NCBI RefSeq assembly: GCF_016827675.1
Contig: NZ_JAERJA010000013.1
Coordinates: forward strand, 79,609 to 143,608
DNA length: 64,000 nt
Origin: Nocardioides limicola
GTDB taxonomy: Bacteria; Actinomycetota; Actinomycetes; Propionibacteriales; Nocardioidaceae
Direction: 5' to 3'
Shown here: one piece after another, positions 7,914 through 16,142 of the stretch
How positions within the stretch are numbered: position 1 is the stretch's first letter
Layout of the letters: each line of letters begins with the position of its first letter
Notes under the pieces: model-generated
Told to the model about the DNA's origin: nothing
What the model saw: the letters and a program-made list of their open reading frames with translations, nothing else
The model's database searches: none
Program-made: the position numbers and the translations under genes

Positions 7914-9136
7914 ATCTCGAGCTCGTCACCGACCCGGCCGCTGCGACGTCTCAGGACTGGGCCTGGCGGCCGGGGGACTGGTACGCCGTGATCGGCTCGG
8001 GCACCTGTGCGTTGCTGCCGCCGGAGGAGAAGGACCGGGTCGCCAGGGTCTGGGAGCTGGTGGACGCCGGGGAGGGTTTCGATGAGGTGCTCGACGCGTT
8101 GATCGCCTCGGGCCTGCGACAGATGCGCGGCTTCGTGCTGCTGGGTGACTCCGAGGGGGAGACCCGCGTGGTGGTGCGTGGGCCGGCGCGAGCCCACTTC
8201 GAGACCAGCGCTGGCCCCGTCGATGTGGTCGGGCAGTCGGGGACGACCTGGGTGGAGCAGGTGCTCACCGGGGTCTCCGCACGGGTGATCCAGGTCGGCG
8301 CCAGTGAGACGGATCAGGATCTGCGCCTGCCCGGCGGGCTGGTGCGGGTGTCACGGGTGTCCCACCCGGCGGGCGTGAGCGGGGGAGCCGCAGCGGCCGC
8401 CGAGCCCAACGCCGAGCCCACCGCCGAGCCCATCGCTGAGCCCGCTGGCGAGCCCGAGGTGGACCCCTCCGCGGAGACCGCGGCCGATCTGCCTCCCCAT
8501 CCCGATTCGGATCTGCCTCCCCCCGCCCCCACGCTGCCAGCCCCGGTCCCGCAGCCGGCTCCCACGCCGCCTGCTCCCGTCGCCCCGCCGACCCCGAGCC
8601 CGCCGACCCCGAGCCCGGCAGCAACAGAGCCACAGCCAGAGCCAGCGCCAGAGCCAGCCCCGGACGCCGAGGAGGACCTCGAGCACGACGGCATGACCAG
8701 GGCCGGACTCCCGGTGGCGGCGGAGTTCCCCCGGACGCATCCGGGTCTGCCCGGCCAACCCCCGGTGCCGGAGGTGACCGCCCGTCCGGTGGCCAAACTC
8801 GTCATCTCCAACGGTGACCTGATCGACGTGGACCGGGTCGTCATCATCGGCCGGGCACCCGAGGCGCGGCGGTTCACCGCGACCGAGCAGCCCCTGCTGG
8901 TGGCGGTGCCGAGCCCGCATCAGGAGATCTCGTCCACCCACCTCGAGGTGCGTCCCGGCTCCGGCGCGGACCTGGGCGCGGCGATCGTGACGGACCTCGG
9001 ATCCACCAACGGGACGGTGCTGGTGCAACCCGGCCTGCCTCCGGAGGATCTGCGCCCGGGGATCGCCGTTCAGCTCATCCCGGGTGCCGTCCTGGACCTG
9101 GGTGACAGCGTGACCATCCAGATCGCCAAGCCGTGA
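7910..9136 (+). CDS. FHA-domain protein with unique N-terminal domain and Pro/Glu-rich linker
   Basis: A 408-residue cytoplasmic phosphopeptide-binding protein. The C-terminal FHA domain (about 295-405) carries the GRA, S-x-x-H (ISSTHLEV) and D-L-G-S-T-N-G-T motifs that recognise phosphothreonine. Residues 1-150 form an uncharacterised domain. Between them lies a low-complexity linker (about 158-262) of AEP repeats and Pro runs. ATGA overlap with the phosphatase and GTGA overlap with the RDD-FHA gene mean strict translational coupling. The layout (N-terminal domain, disordered linker, C-terminal FHA) is the same as that of the FHA protein at 45.1-46.1 kb, suggesting a shared role. Its partners are unknown. 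Confidence 0.88.
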   Translation: MNLELVTDPAAATSQDWAWRPGDWYAVIGSGTCALLPPEEKDRVARVWELVDAGEGFDEVLDALIASGLRQMRGFVLLGDSEGETRVVVRGPARAHFETSAGPVDVVGQSGTTWVEQVLTGVSARVIQVGASETDQDLRLPGGLVRVSRVSHPAGVSGGAAAAAEPNAEPTAEPIAEPAGEPEVDPSAETAADLPPHPDSDLPPPAPTLPAPVPQPAPTPPAPVAPPTPSPPTPSPAATEPQPEPAPEPAPDAEEDLEHDGMTRAGLPVAAEFPRTHPGLPGQPPVPEVTARPVAKLVISNGDLIDVDRVVIIGRAPEARRFTATEQPLLVAVPSPHQEISSTHLEVRPGSGADLGAAIVTDLGSTNGTVLVQPGLPPEDLRPGIAVQLIPGAVLDLGDSVTIQIAKP

Positions 9137-10137
9137 CTGTCGCCGAGTCGACGTACCCGGTCGCCGGGATGGAGCGGAGGTTCCTGGCGTTCGTGGTGGA
9201 TCGTGGGTTGGCCTGGCTGCTGTACGCCGGGGTGGCGCTGGCGTTGGTCAGCGTGCTCGCGCCGATCTGGGCGGTGCTGCTGGGGGTAGGTGTCACCGCC
9301 GCGGTGGTGACCCTGTTCTCCGGTGTCCTGGTCGGCCTCACCGGCCTGACGCCCGGCAATGCGCTGCTCGGCCTCCGCGTCGTCCATCACGGCACCGGCA
9401 CGCCCATCGGTGTGGGCCGCGGCCTGCTCCGCACCCTCGTGATCGGCGCGGCCACCCTGCCGACCTTCGGATTGGCGGCCGCCGCACTGGCGGTCACCGC
9501 GCTGGCCGACCACACCGGGCAGCGGCGCGCCTGGCATGACCGGCTCGCCTCCTCGGTGGTGCTTGACCTGGTGCCCGTCGCGGTCCCGCAGGATCCCGGA
9601 GTCGAGCCGGCGCCGCAGCACGTCGTCAATCTCACCGCGATGCGGCTGCGGCCTCCGCCGCCGGCGCCGGTCCGGCGTCCAGCACAACCCCAAGCGGCCC
9701 CCGAGCCTGCCGCGGTGACCGCTGCGCCGGTGAGCCAGCCCGCAGCGAGGGGTCCGCAGTTCGGCGGGGCGGCGGTCGCCGCGCCCCCGGGTCCGGGCCG
9801 TCCCCGCTGGCGGATCACCTTCGACACCGGGGAGAGCCTGGTCCTCGAGGGTCTGGCGTTGATCGGCCGTGGCCCGCAGGCGCGGGCCGGCGAGCCGGCC
9901 GCACACCTGATCCAGTTGCGCTCCGAGGACATGTCGCTGTCCAAGACCCACGCCCAGGTGCAGCCGGCCCAGGATGGGGCCCTGGTGGTGATGGACCGGG
10001 GGTCGACGAACGGTTCGGTGCTGCTCAGGCAGGGGATCGGTCGGAGCCTCACTGCCGGGCGGCCGACCACCGCGCTGTCCGGTGACCGGGTGCGGTTCGG
10101 TGACCGCGAGATGCTGGTCGAGCAGGAGCGGGAGTGA
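9133..10137 (+). CDS. RDD membrane domain fused to a C-terminal FHA domain
   Basis: The 334-residue protein begins with an RDD domain (about 10-150): an FVVDRGLAWLLY helix, further hydrophobic helices, and G-L-R-V...G-R-G-L-L-R-T-L in the family's characteristic positions. A Pro/Ala linker follows (about 175-220), then an FHA domain (about 225-334) with GRGPQAR, S-L-S-K-T-H and DRGSTNGSV. This would place a phosphothreonine reader on the inner face of the membrane. The start is a GTG overlapping the previous stop. It is the last gene of the PP2C cassette and ends 1 bp before the stop of the convergent second subtilase. Confidence 0.88.
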   Translation: MTVAESTYPVAGMERRFLAFVVDRGLAWLLYAGVALALVSVLAPIWAVLLGVGVTAAVVTLFSGVLVGLTGLTPGNALLGLRVVHHGTGTPIGVGRGLLRTLVIGAATLPTFGLAAAALAVTALADHTGQRRAWHDRLASSVVLDLVPVAVPQDPGVEPAPQHVVNLTAMRLRPPPPAPVRRPAQPQAAPEPAAVTAAPVSQPAARGPQFGGAAVAAPPGPGRPRWRITFDTGESLVLEGLALIGRGPQARAGEPAAHLIQLRSEDMSLSKTHAQVQPAQDGALVVMDRGSTNGSVLLRQGIGRSLTAGRPTTALSGDRVRFGDREMLVEQERE

Positions 10138-10138
10138 G

Positions 10139-12241
10139 TCAGCGGGTGATCGCGAGCGGCAGCCGCAGCCGGTCACCGTTCGCGCCACGCCAGACCACGG
10201 CGCCATGATCGAGCGCCAGGCCGCCGGAGGTTCGGGTCACGGTGATCTCGAAGTGATGGGTCTCGCCAGGCTGCAGGTGCACGGCGAGCGGCCGGACCTG
10301 AGCCTCGTGTGACCGAAGACCCTCGACGGTGACCGAGTAGTACATCGGCGTACTGCCGAGGTTGGTCACCGACCGGGTGGCGGTGCCGCGCCGGGCATCC
10401 AACAGCAGCGACCCGGTGTTGAGTTCGTCCGGTCCCAGGCGACCAGCCAGGTAGCGCCGGTAGTCACGCGGCCCTACCTCGAACACCAGGTCGGTGTCGG
10501 CCCCGCGTGCGGCGGCGCCGGCTCCGCCGGTGAGCGGCGACTCGCCGGAGATCGGCTCCGCTGCCCCGGACAGCATGGACCGGATGGCTACCGCCGACCG
10601 GTCCGGATGCCGCGACCGGAGCACTGCGGCAGCGCCGCTCACACCCGCCGCCGACGCCGAGGTGCCGGTCAGGTACTCCCACTGCGGCCCGGTCCCCGGC
10701 CGAGCCGGCAGCGTGCTGAGTACGCCGGCCCCGGGTGCGACCAGGTCCGGCTTGATCACGCCGCCCCGGGGGTCGCCGGGGGCGGACCAGTCCGGCACCG
10801 AGGGCTCAGTGGTCGCGGGCAGCGGGACCAGCCGTGCCCGGGCCTGACCGCGGCGGGCCACCGCGTCCAGCAGGCGCTGTGAGGCGCGGTGGCTCAGGTG
10901 AACCGTCGGGACCGCGTGCAGGTCAGGCGCGACGGCACCGGGGCCACTGTTGGTCAGCACCATGCCGACGCCGTCCGCCCTGGCGACGGCACGGGACTTG
11001 TCCACCCGCCCACTGCCGCCGCGTTGGCAGATCACAATGGCGCCCTTCACCTGCTTGGCGTCCAGGGTCCCGGGCAGGCATCTCGCGGCGGACGTCGGGG
11101 CCGCGTCGGCCGTGCCAACGTCGCGGGCGAGGACCAGCGGTCGGGTCCCCGTCGGGGTCCGGGCGGCCATCGCGCCGGTGAGCCGGATCCCGGCGGGCAG
11201 TTGGACGGCGCCTCGGGCGCTGCCCGCGGTGGTGGCGCCCACCGTGGTCACCCAGGGTGAGGCGTGGGCGGCGTACTCGGCGGGGTCGTTGCCGGCGCTG
11301 GCCACCACCACCACGTCCGCCTCGGCTGCTCCGAGCAGCGCGCGTTCCACGGTGTCGAAGCCGTTCGATCCGGCCAGGGACAGGTTCAACACGTCCACCT
11401 GGTCGTCGGTGGCGCGGTCGATCGCGGTGACCAGGTCGGCGGTCGCGCAGCCGTCGTCGTCGGGGTCCGGAGCGGTCCAGCACGCCTTGTAGACCGCGAT
11501 CCTGGCTTGCGGGGCGGTGCCCGCGAACCGACCATGGGTCTCGCCGCCGAGGATGACCGGGACGCGGGAGTTGCCGGCGGCGATCGAGGCGACCTGGGTG
11601 CCGTGGCCGTGATCGTCGTGGGCGGACAGGGTGGCCACGCTGCTGAGGTTCTCGGTGCCGAACCCGGTCACGAACCATCGGGCGCCAACGACCTTGTCGG
11701 TGCAGGTCTCCCGCGTCCACTGCTCGCCGGGGGTGCACGGGCCGATGAACGCCTCGGGTGCCCGGCCGAGCCCGGGTGTGGCCGCGAAGACCGGACCGGC
11801 GGGCGCCAGGCCCGAGTCGACGAAGCCGATCACCACGCCGGCTCCTCCGCGTCGAGCCGCAGACGCCATTGCTGCGGCAGGTCTGCTGCTGCGGTCGGCC
11901 ATCGGGCGGATCGTGTTGGCCTCGACCAGGGCCACCTGCGGCATCGCTTCGAGGGTGGACACCTGGTCGGGGGTCAGGTCGACCGCGTACCCGTTGAGGG
12001 CGGAGGTCCAGCGATAGACCGGGTCGGGCGCCTGGACCGCCTGCAGTGTGCTGTCCTGCTGGTCCAGGAACTGGGCCCGCGCGGCTGCGCGCCGTCGCGG
12101 GTCGGTGATCGCGGCGGTGCCGGCGCCGGTCAAGGTGACCAGGTGCAGGCTGGGGTCCTGAGCGGGGCCGTCGGCAGATGCGGCCGCCGGTGGGCTGAGC
12201 AGGGCAGCGACCAGCGCGGTGAGCACGCCTATCCGCCGCAT
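10139..12241 (-). CDS. Secreted subtilase (S8) of the plant-type architecture
   Basis: A 700-residue secreted protease: signal peptide (1-24, cleavage near ASA-DG), I9-like prodomain (about 30-112), then the S8 domain with Asp142 (GFVDSGL), His213 (DHGHGTQVAS), Asn318 (ASAGND) and Ser528 (LTGTSASAAG). A PA-like insertion (about 388-470) separates the Asn and Ser segments. The C terminus (about 600-700) is an Fn3-like domain (SVTNLGSTPMYYSV), as in cucumisin-type subtilases. All catalytic residues are present. It is convergent with the RDD-FHA gene and has its own promoter region facing 12.24-12.5 kb. It is distinct in length and C-terminal domain from the subtilase at 3.3 kb. Substrate unknown. 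Confidence 0.93.
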   Translation of the reverse strand: MRRIGVLTALVAALLSPPAAASADGPAQDPSLHLVTLTGAGTAAITDPRRRAAARAQFLDQQDSTLQAVQAPDPVYRWTSALNGYAVDLTPDQVSTLEAMPQVALVEANTIRPMADRSSRPAAAMASAARRGGAGVVIGFVDSGLAPAGPVFAATPGLGRAPEAFIGPCTPGEQWTRETCTDKVVGARWFVTGFGTENLSSVATLSAHDDHGHGTQVASIAAGNSRVPVILGGETHGRFAGTAPQARIAVYKACWTAPDPDDDGCATADLVTAIDRATDDQVDVLNLSLAGSNGFDTVERALLGAAEADVVVVASAGNDPAEYAAHASPWVTTVGATTAGSARGAVQLPAGIRLTGAMAARTPTGTRPLVLARDVGTADAAPTSAARCLPGTLDAKQVKGAIVICQRGGSGRVDKSRAVARADGVGMVLTNSGPGAVAPDLHAVPTVHLSHRASQRLLDAVARRGQARARLVPLPATTEPSVPDWSAPGDPRGGVIKPDLVAPGAGVLSTLPARPGTGPQWEYLTGTSASAAGVSGAAAVLRSRHPDRSAVAIRSMLSGAAEPISGESPLTGGAGAAARGADTDLVFEVGPRDYRRYLAGRLGPDELNTGSLLLDARRGTATRSVTNLGSTPMYYSVTVEGLRSHEAQVRPLAVHLQPGETHHFEITVTRTSGGLALDHGAVVWRGANGDRLRLPLAITR

Positions 12242-12502
12242 CTCCTGCTCCTTCCGTGCCCGTCTACGTTACGTGGGGAGGGACCATGCTCGCAGCGGAA
12301 CGGACAGCATCCAACTCCGCGACCCGACGAGGGGCGGTGTGAATAGTGGGGTTCATGGGGGTGATGAGGTGGATTCGGGTGGCGGTGGCTTGGTGGTTGC
12401 CCCTAGTCTGAGTCGTCGCCGACGTGGACGGCCAGTGGCTCCGCGCCGGGACGCGGCTCGGGGCCGCATTCGTGGAACGCGAGAACGAGTGGAGGAACGG
12501 CC

Positions 12503-12904
12503 GTGCCGGTTGGCAAGGTGAAGTGGTTCGATGCCGAGAAGGGCTTCGGTTTCCTGTCCCATGACGGGGGCCCGGACGTCTATGTGCATGCGGACGCCCT
12601 CCCCGACGGGGTGACCTCGCTGAAGAACGGGGCCCGGGTGGAGTTCGGCATCGCCCAGGGCCGCCGGGGGGATCAGGCGCTCCAGGTCCGGCTGCTGGAC
12701 CCGCAGCAGTCGGTGTCACGGAACCAGACCCGGGCGGCCAAGAAGAAACCCGAGGAGATGGTCAGCATCGTCGAGGACCTGATCCGCCTCCTCGACGGCG
12801 TCGGCGAGGGGTACCGCCACGGTCGTCACCCCGACGCGCGGACCGCCAGTCCGGTGGCCAAGTTGCTGCGCGCTCTCGCTGACGAACTGGACCCCGGCCA
12901 GTGA
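12503..12904 (+). CDS. Cold-shock domain protein with C-terminal extension
   Basis: Residues 1-65 form a cold-shock domain with both RNA-binding motifs: K13-G-F-G-F-L18 (RNP1) and V26-Y-V-H-A30 (RNP2). It binds single-stranded nucleic acid and probably acts as an RNA chaperone. Unlike the 67-residue CspA type it is 133 residues, with an extra helical, Lys/Glu-rich C-terminal half (KKPEEMVSIVEDLIRLLD); long cold-shock proteins like this are common in actinobacteria. The GTG start has a GGAGGAA site upstream. The 261-bp upstream region (12242-12502) holds no gene and probably its promoter. It converges with the MFS gene, leaving a 5-bp gap. Confidence 0.92.
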   Translation: MPVGKVKWFDAEKGFGFLSHDGGPDVYVHADALPDGVTSLKNGARVEFGIAQGRRGDQALQVRLLDPQQSVSRNQTRAAKKKPEEMVSIVEDLIRLLDGVGEGYRHGRHPDARTASPVAKLLRALADELDPGQ

Positions 12905-12909
12905 CGAGT

Positions 12910-14382
12910 TCATAGCCCATCCGTGGCGGACGCGCTCTGCGACGTCCGCACCACCCCACGCCGAGACAGCAGCACGAACCCGAACCAGACGGTGAGTGCG
13001 ACGCTGGCCAGGCCGAGGCCGAGGGTCACGTCGAGCGGCACCAGGATGCCCACGAACCCGCCGCTCACCCAGGCGAACTGGAGCAGCGCGTCCGAGCGGG
13101 CCAGGGTGCCGGTGCGGATGCGTTCGGCGACGTCGTGCTGGATGACCGAGTCCAGGGACAGTTTCGCCAGTGACTGGGAGAGGCCGGCAGCGAACCCGAC
13201 CAGTGCCAGTGGCAGTACGCCGTGCCAGAACGTCGCGACCGCGGTGACCAACGCGCCGGCGGCCGCGGCTGCCACCACGGTGCGCTGGGGGTCCACCTGC
13301 CGCAGCAGCGCAGCCAGCGCGATGCCGAGGGTGTTGCCGAGGCCGGCCGCGCCGACCACCACCGCCAGCAGCAGCTCCGGGCGGTGCCCGTCGAGCGGTT
13401 GCTCGCGGAACAGGAAGGCAAGGAACATCGTCAAGAAGCCGGACAGCCATCGCGGCCCGCAGTTGGCCCGCAGCGCCAACCCGACGGTGGGCGGCACCGC
13501 CACCCACTGCCGCAACCAAGCGCCGACCCGCCCAGGCTGGGTGGTCGGCGCCGGCCCGGGCAGTGCCAGCCGGTCCTCACCGGTGGGGGAGTCGACGGCG
13601 TCGGGGAGCATGATCGCCCGCACCGTGGCCACGACGAACAGGACGAACGCGTAGCGCAGCGCCCACTCCGAACCGGCGAGTGAGGCGAGACCGGCGATCG
13701 GGGCAGAGATGGCGACACCGACCACCCCGGAGAGGGACACCCGCCCGTTGGCCTTGACCAGGGTGAAGGTGCGCGGGAGCAGGCGGGGCACCGCGGCGGC
13801 CTTGGCCACGCCGTACGCCTTCGAGGAGACCAGCACCCCCAGAGCTGCGGCGAACAGCCAGGTCGAGCCGGTGACCACGGCGGAGGCCAGCACCCAGCAC
13901 AGGAAGGCTCGGACGGCCATGGTGGTGCCGATCGCCCACCGTCGGCCGTGGCTGAAGTGGTCGAGGAACGGGCCGATCAACGGCGCCACGATCGCGAACG
14001 GAAGCATCGTCAGGGCGAGGAAGAGCGCCACCTGTGACCGGGCCTCGCCGGTGGGCACCTGGAAGAAGAGGGTGCCGGCCAGGGCGATCGCGACGGCGGC
14101 GTCGCCGGCGGTGTTGAAGACGTGCACCGCCAACAACCGGGACAGTCCCGACTCGCCCGCACCCTCGGCCCGGCCCGCCCTCCTGGCCTGCCCCCACGTG
14201 TACCGGCTGGCCCGGGTGGTACCGCGGCCGGTGGCGACCGCCGCCCGGGCGCTGCCCCGAAGCAGGCCAGCACCGGCTCGCCGGCTGACGTCGGCGGCGC
14301 TGCGTACGCCGTTGCCCAACGCTGCGCCGACGCCGCGTCCCCGACCCGACGGGTCTGGTCCGGACACGCTCATGCGAACCAT
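12910..14382 (-). CDS. MFS transporter
   Basis: A 490-residue major-facilitator protein with about 12 predicted membrane helices from about residue 80 onwards and a basic N-terminal tail rich in Arg/Gly. Helix-2/3 loop residues (FLDHFSHGRRWAIG) fit the MFS motif A position. The substrate is not recognisable. ATG 14382 was chosen for its GAGG site; ATG 14373 is 3 codons downstream and equally possible. It is divergent from the DUF3027 gene with a gap of about 60 bp, and the pair recurs in actinobacteria (as with Rv0876c/Rv0877, from memory). That conservation suggests a linked but unknown role. Confidence 0.85.
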   Translation of the reverse strand: MVRMSVSGPDPSGRGRGVGAALGNGVRSAADVSRRAGAGLLRGSARAAVATGRGTTRASRYTWGQARRAGRAEGAGESGLSRLLAVHVFNTAGDAAVAIALAGTLFFQVPTGEARSQVALFLALTMLPFAIVAPLIGPFLDHFSHGRRWAIGTTMAVRAFLCWVLASAVVTGSTWLFAAALGVLVSSKAYGVAKAAAVPRLLPRTFTLVKANGRVSLSGVVGVAISAPIAGLASLAGSEWALRYAFVLFVVATVRAIMLPDAVDSPTGEDRLALPGPAPTTQPGRVGAWLRQWVAVPPTVGLALRANCGPRWLSGFLTMFLAFLFREQPLDGHRPELLLAVVVGAAGLGNTLGIALAALLRQVDPQRTVVAAAAAGALVTAVATFWHGVLPLALVGFAAGLSQSLAKLSLDSVIQHDVAERIRTGTLARSDALLQFAWVSGGFVGILVPLDVTLGLGLASVALTVWFGFVLLSRRGVVRTSQSASATDGL

Positions 14383-14442
14383 CCTGCCTCGCCAGATGGC
14401 CCCGGCGGGACAAGACCCCCCGGCATTTGTCATGATTCACAT

Positions 14443-15222
14443 GTGCCAGCAACCAGTACGCGCGCCAAGACCGATGCGGGACGCTCTCCGAAGCCGGACG
14501 CGGTCCTGATCAAGGCTGTCGACGTGGCTCGGGCGGCGCTCCTGGAGCAGGCCGGCGCCACCGACGTCGGCGAGCACCTGGGCCACGTCGTGGAGGACGA
14601 CCGCGTCGTCACCCACCAGTTCCGCTGCACCCGGCGCGGCTACCGCGGTTGGCACTGGTCGGTCACGGTGGCCCGGGCCAGCCGGCAGAAGCAGCCGACG
14701 GTCGACGAGGTGGTGCTGGTGCCCGGTGGTGAGGCCATCGTGGCGCCGGCGTGGGTGCCGTGGAAGGAGCGGATCAAGCCCGGCGACCTGTCGCCGGGGG
14801 ACCTGCTGCCCATCGCCGATGATGACCCCCGGGTGGTGCCCACCTACCTGGCCGGCGACGCGGACTCCCGGGAGTTGGCTCGCGAGGTCGGCCTGGGCCG
14901 GCCCCGGAGCCTGTCCATCGAGGGACGCAACCAGGTGGCGAGCCGTTGGTACGCCGGTCCCGGCGGCCCGGAGGCGCCGGTCGCCAAGTCGGCGCCGGCG
15001 ACGTGCTCCAGCTGTGCGTTCCTGGTCGCGCTGAGTGGTCCGCTGGCCGAACTCTTCGGTGTCTGCGCCAATGCGCAGGCCAACGCCGATGGCCGGGTGG
15101 TCTCGGTCGACCACGGCTGTGGCGCCCACTCGGAGGCCCAGCTCACCCGGAAGCAGTTGCCGCAGGCGTTGCCGGACCCGGTCCTGGACACGATCACCCG
15201 AGACGACCTCGAGACCTTCTGA
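14443..15222 (+). CDS. DUF3027 family protein
   Basis: A 259-residue protein of the actinobacteria-specific DUF3027 family. Recognisable segments are RGYRGWHWSVTVARA, DEVVLVPG and a Cys pair (TCSSCAF, residues about 187-190) followed by V-D-H-G-C-G-A-H-S-E, which together could bind a metal. The function is not known. The GTG start has no ribosome site; a possible -10 (CATGAT, 14431-14436) lies 6 nt before it, so a leaderless mRNA is plausible. Divergent from the MFS gene and convergent with DUF2530. A small CCCGG/CCGGG hairpin at 15226-15240 follows the stop. Confidence 0.85.
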   Translation: MPATSTRAKTDAGRSPKPDAVLIKAVDVARAALLEQAGATDVGEHLGHVVEDDRVVTHQFRCTRRGYRGWHWSVTVARASRQKQPTVDEVVLVPGGEAIVAPAWVPWKERIKPGDLSPGDLLPIADDDPRVVPTYLAGDADSRELAREVGLGRPRSLSIEGRNQVASRWYAGPGGPEAPVAKSAPATCSSCAFLVALSGPLAELFGVCANAQANADGRVVSVDHGCGAHSEAQLTRKQLPQALPDPVLDTITRDDLETF

Positions 15223-15261
15223 CGTCCCGGCCTGACCGGGCCTGAGTGGGGCGGCCGGACC

Positions 15262-15564
15262 TCAGTGTTCGGCGTGCCGTGCCCGGCGTCGGCGGCGGCA
15301 GTACTCGTAGCCGAAGAGGCCGAGGCCGAACCCGGCCAGGCAGGCCCACAGCCACCACAGCCGGTCCGCGTCGGCGAGTCGGGACGTGAACGGCAGCAGG
15401 GCGAGGAAGGCGACCAGCCAGATGGCTGAGCCGACCGCGACCGTCCGGACGCCGTCGACATCGAGCGGCTCGACCTCGGCCACCGCGAGCACGCGCTTGC
15501 CGAGGCGGTGCTCGGAGGGTTGCTCGTCACGGATCTGCACAGAGTCCACGATAGCCAGCCGCAC
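15262..15564 (-). CDS. DUF2530 family small membrane protein
   Basis: About 100 residues with two membrane helices (AVGSAIWLVAFLALLPF and LWWLWACLAGFGLGLFGY) joined by a short loop, and a very basic C terminus (CRRRRRARHAEH). This is the DUF2530 pattern, of unknown function. The preceding V-E-P-L-D-V-D-G-V-R segment is also typical of the family. The start is uncertain: GTG 15564, 15549 and 15540 are all in frame and none has a clear ribosome site. It faces the MarR gene divergently; neighbouring DUF3027 and MarR genes match a conserved actinobacterial block. Confidence 0.8.
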   Translation of the reverse strand: MRLAIVDSVQIRDEQPSEHRLGKRVLAVAEVEPLDVDGVRTVAVGSAIWLVAFLALLPFTSRLADADRLWWLWACLAGFGLGLFGYEYCRRRRRARHAEH

Positions 15565-15628
15565 TCCCGTGCGGGTCAGCCCCGCCTCACGGGACGTGAT
15601 CGACGGCGGTCCGGATGCACGGGAATAG

Positions 15629-15641
15629 TTAGCCAGGCTAA
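15629..15641 (+). promoter_or_regulatory. Probable MarR operator
   Basis: A perfect inverted repeat, TTAGCC-A-GGCTAA, lies 18 bp before the marR ATG in the DUF2530-marR divergent region. Its position and symmetry fit autoregulation by the adjacent MarR protein, controlling marR and the coupled MFS exporter. Confidence 0.55.
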
Positions 15642-15659
15642 TGAGTTCTACAGGGCGTT

Positions 15660-16142
15660 ATGGCTACTCTCGCGAAGCAGATGCGCAGCAACACTGGACT
15701 GGCGACCCAACTCCGGGTGTCGATGGTGCGCCTCAACCGCAGGATCCGGCATCAGCAGGACCCGGGCCTCGACGTCACCTTCACCGGCCTGGCAGTGCTC
15801 GCGCACCTGTCCCGTGAGGGCGACACCCTGATCGGTGAGCTCGCCGCTGTCGAGCATGTCCGGCCGCCGTCGATGACCCGCACCGTCGCTGCCCTGGAGG
15901 CCGCAGGGTTCGTCGTACGCGGTCCGCACCCGACGGACGGCCGGCAGGTGGTCGTCTCGATCACCGACGCCGGGCAGGCCGTCATCGAAGCGGAGCGGCG
16001 CCGGCGGGACGCGTGGCTCGCCCAGCGCCTGGCCGGTCTCACCGACGACGAGCGCGAGGTGCTGCGTCGAGCCATCCCGATCATCGAGCGGCTGGCCGGC
16101 CGCAGCGACCCACCCACGGACCAGGAGGACGATCCCCGCTGA
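15660..16142 (+). CDS. MarR-family transcriptional regulator
   Basis: A 160-residue winged-helix regulator. The MarR recognition region is clear: LIGELAAVEHVRPPSMTRTVAALEAAGFV followed by the wing R-G-P-H-P-T-D-G-R-Q-V-V-V-S-I-T. The family binds DNA as a dimer and is released by small aromatic or antibiotic ligands. A 13-nt palindrome just upstream is a likely operator. The stop codon overlaps the start of an MFS exporter gene, the usual regulator-transporter pairing, so it probably represses that exporter. The ligand is unknown. Its order after DUF3027 and DUF2530 resembles mycobacterial Rv0880. Confidence 0.92.
   Translation: MATLAKQMRSNTGLATQLRVSMVRLNRRIRHQQDPGLDVTFTGLAVLAHLSREGDTLIGELAAVEHVRPPSMTRTVAALEAAGFVVRGPHPTDGRQVVVSITDAGQAVIEAERRRRDAWLAQRLAGLTDDEREVLRRAIPIIERLAGRSDPPTDQEDDPR

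Noticed and set aside
15226..15240. Terminator between DUF3027 and DUF2530
   Set aside because: The 5-bp CCCGG/CCGGG hairpin is too weak to call as a separate feature in 70% GC DNA.
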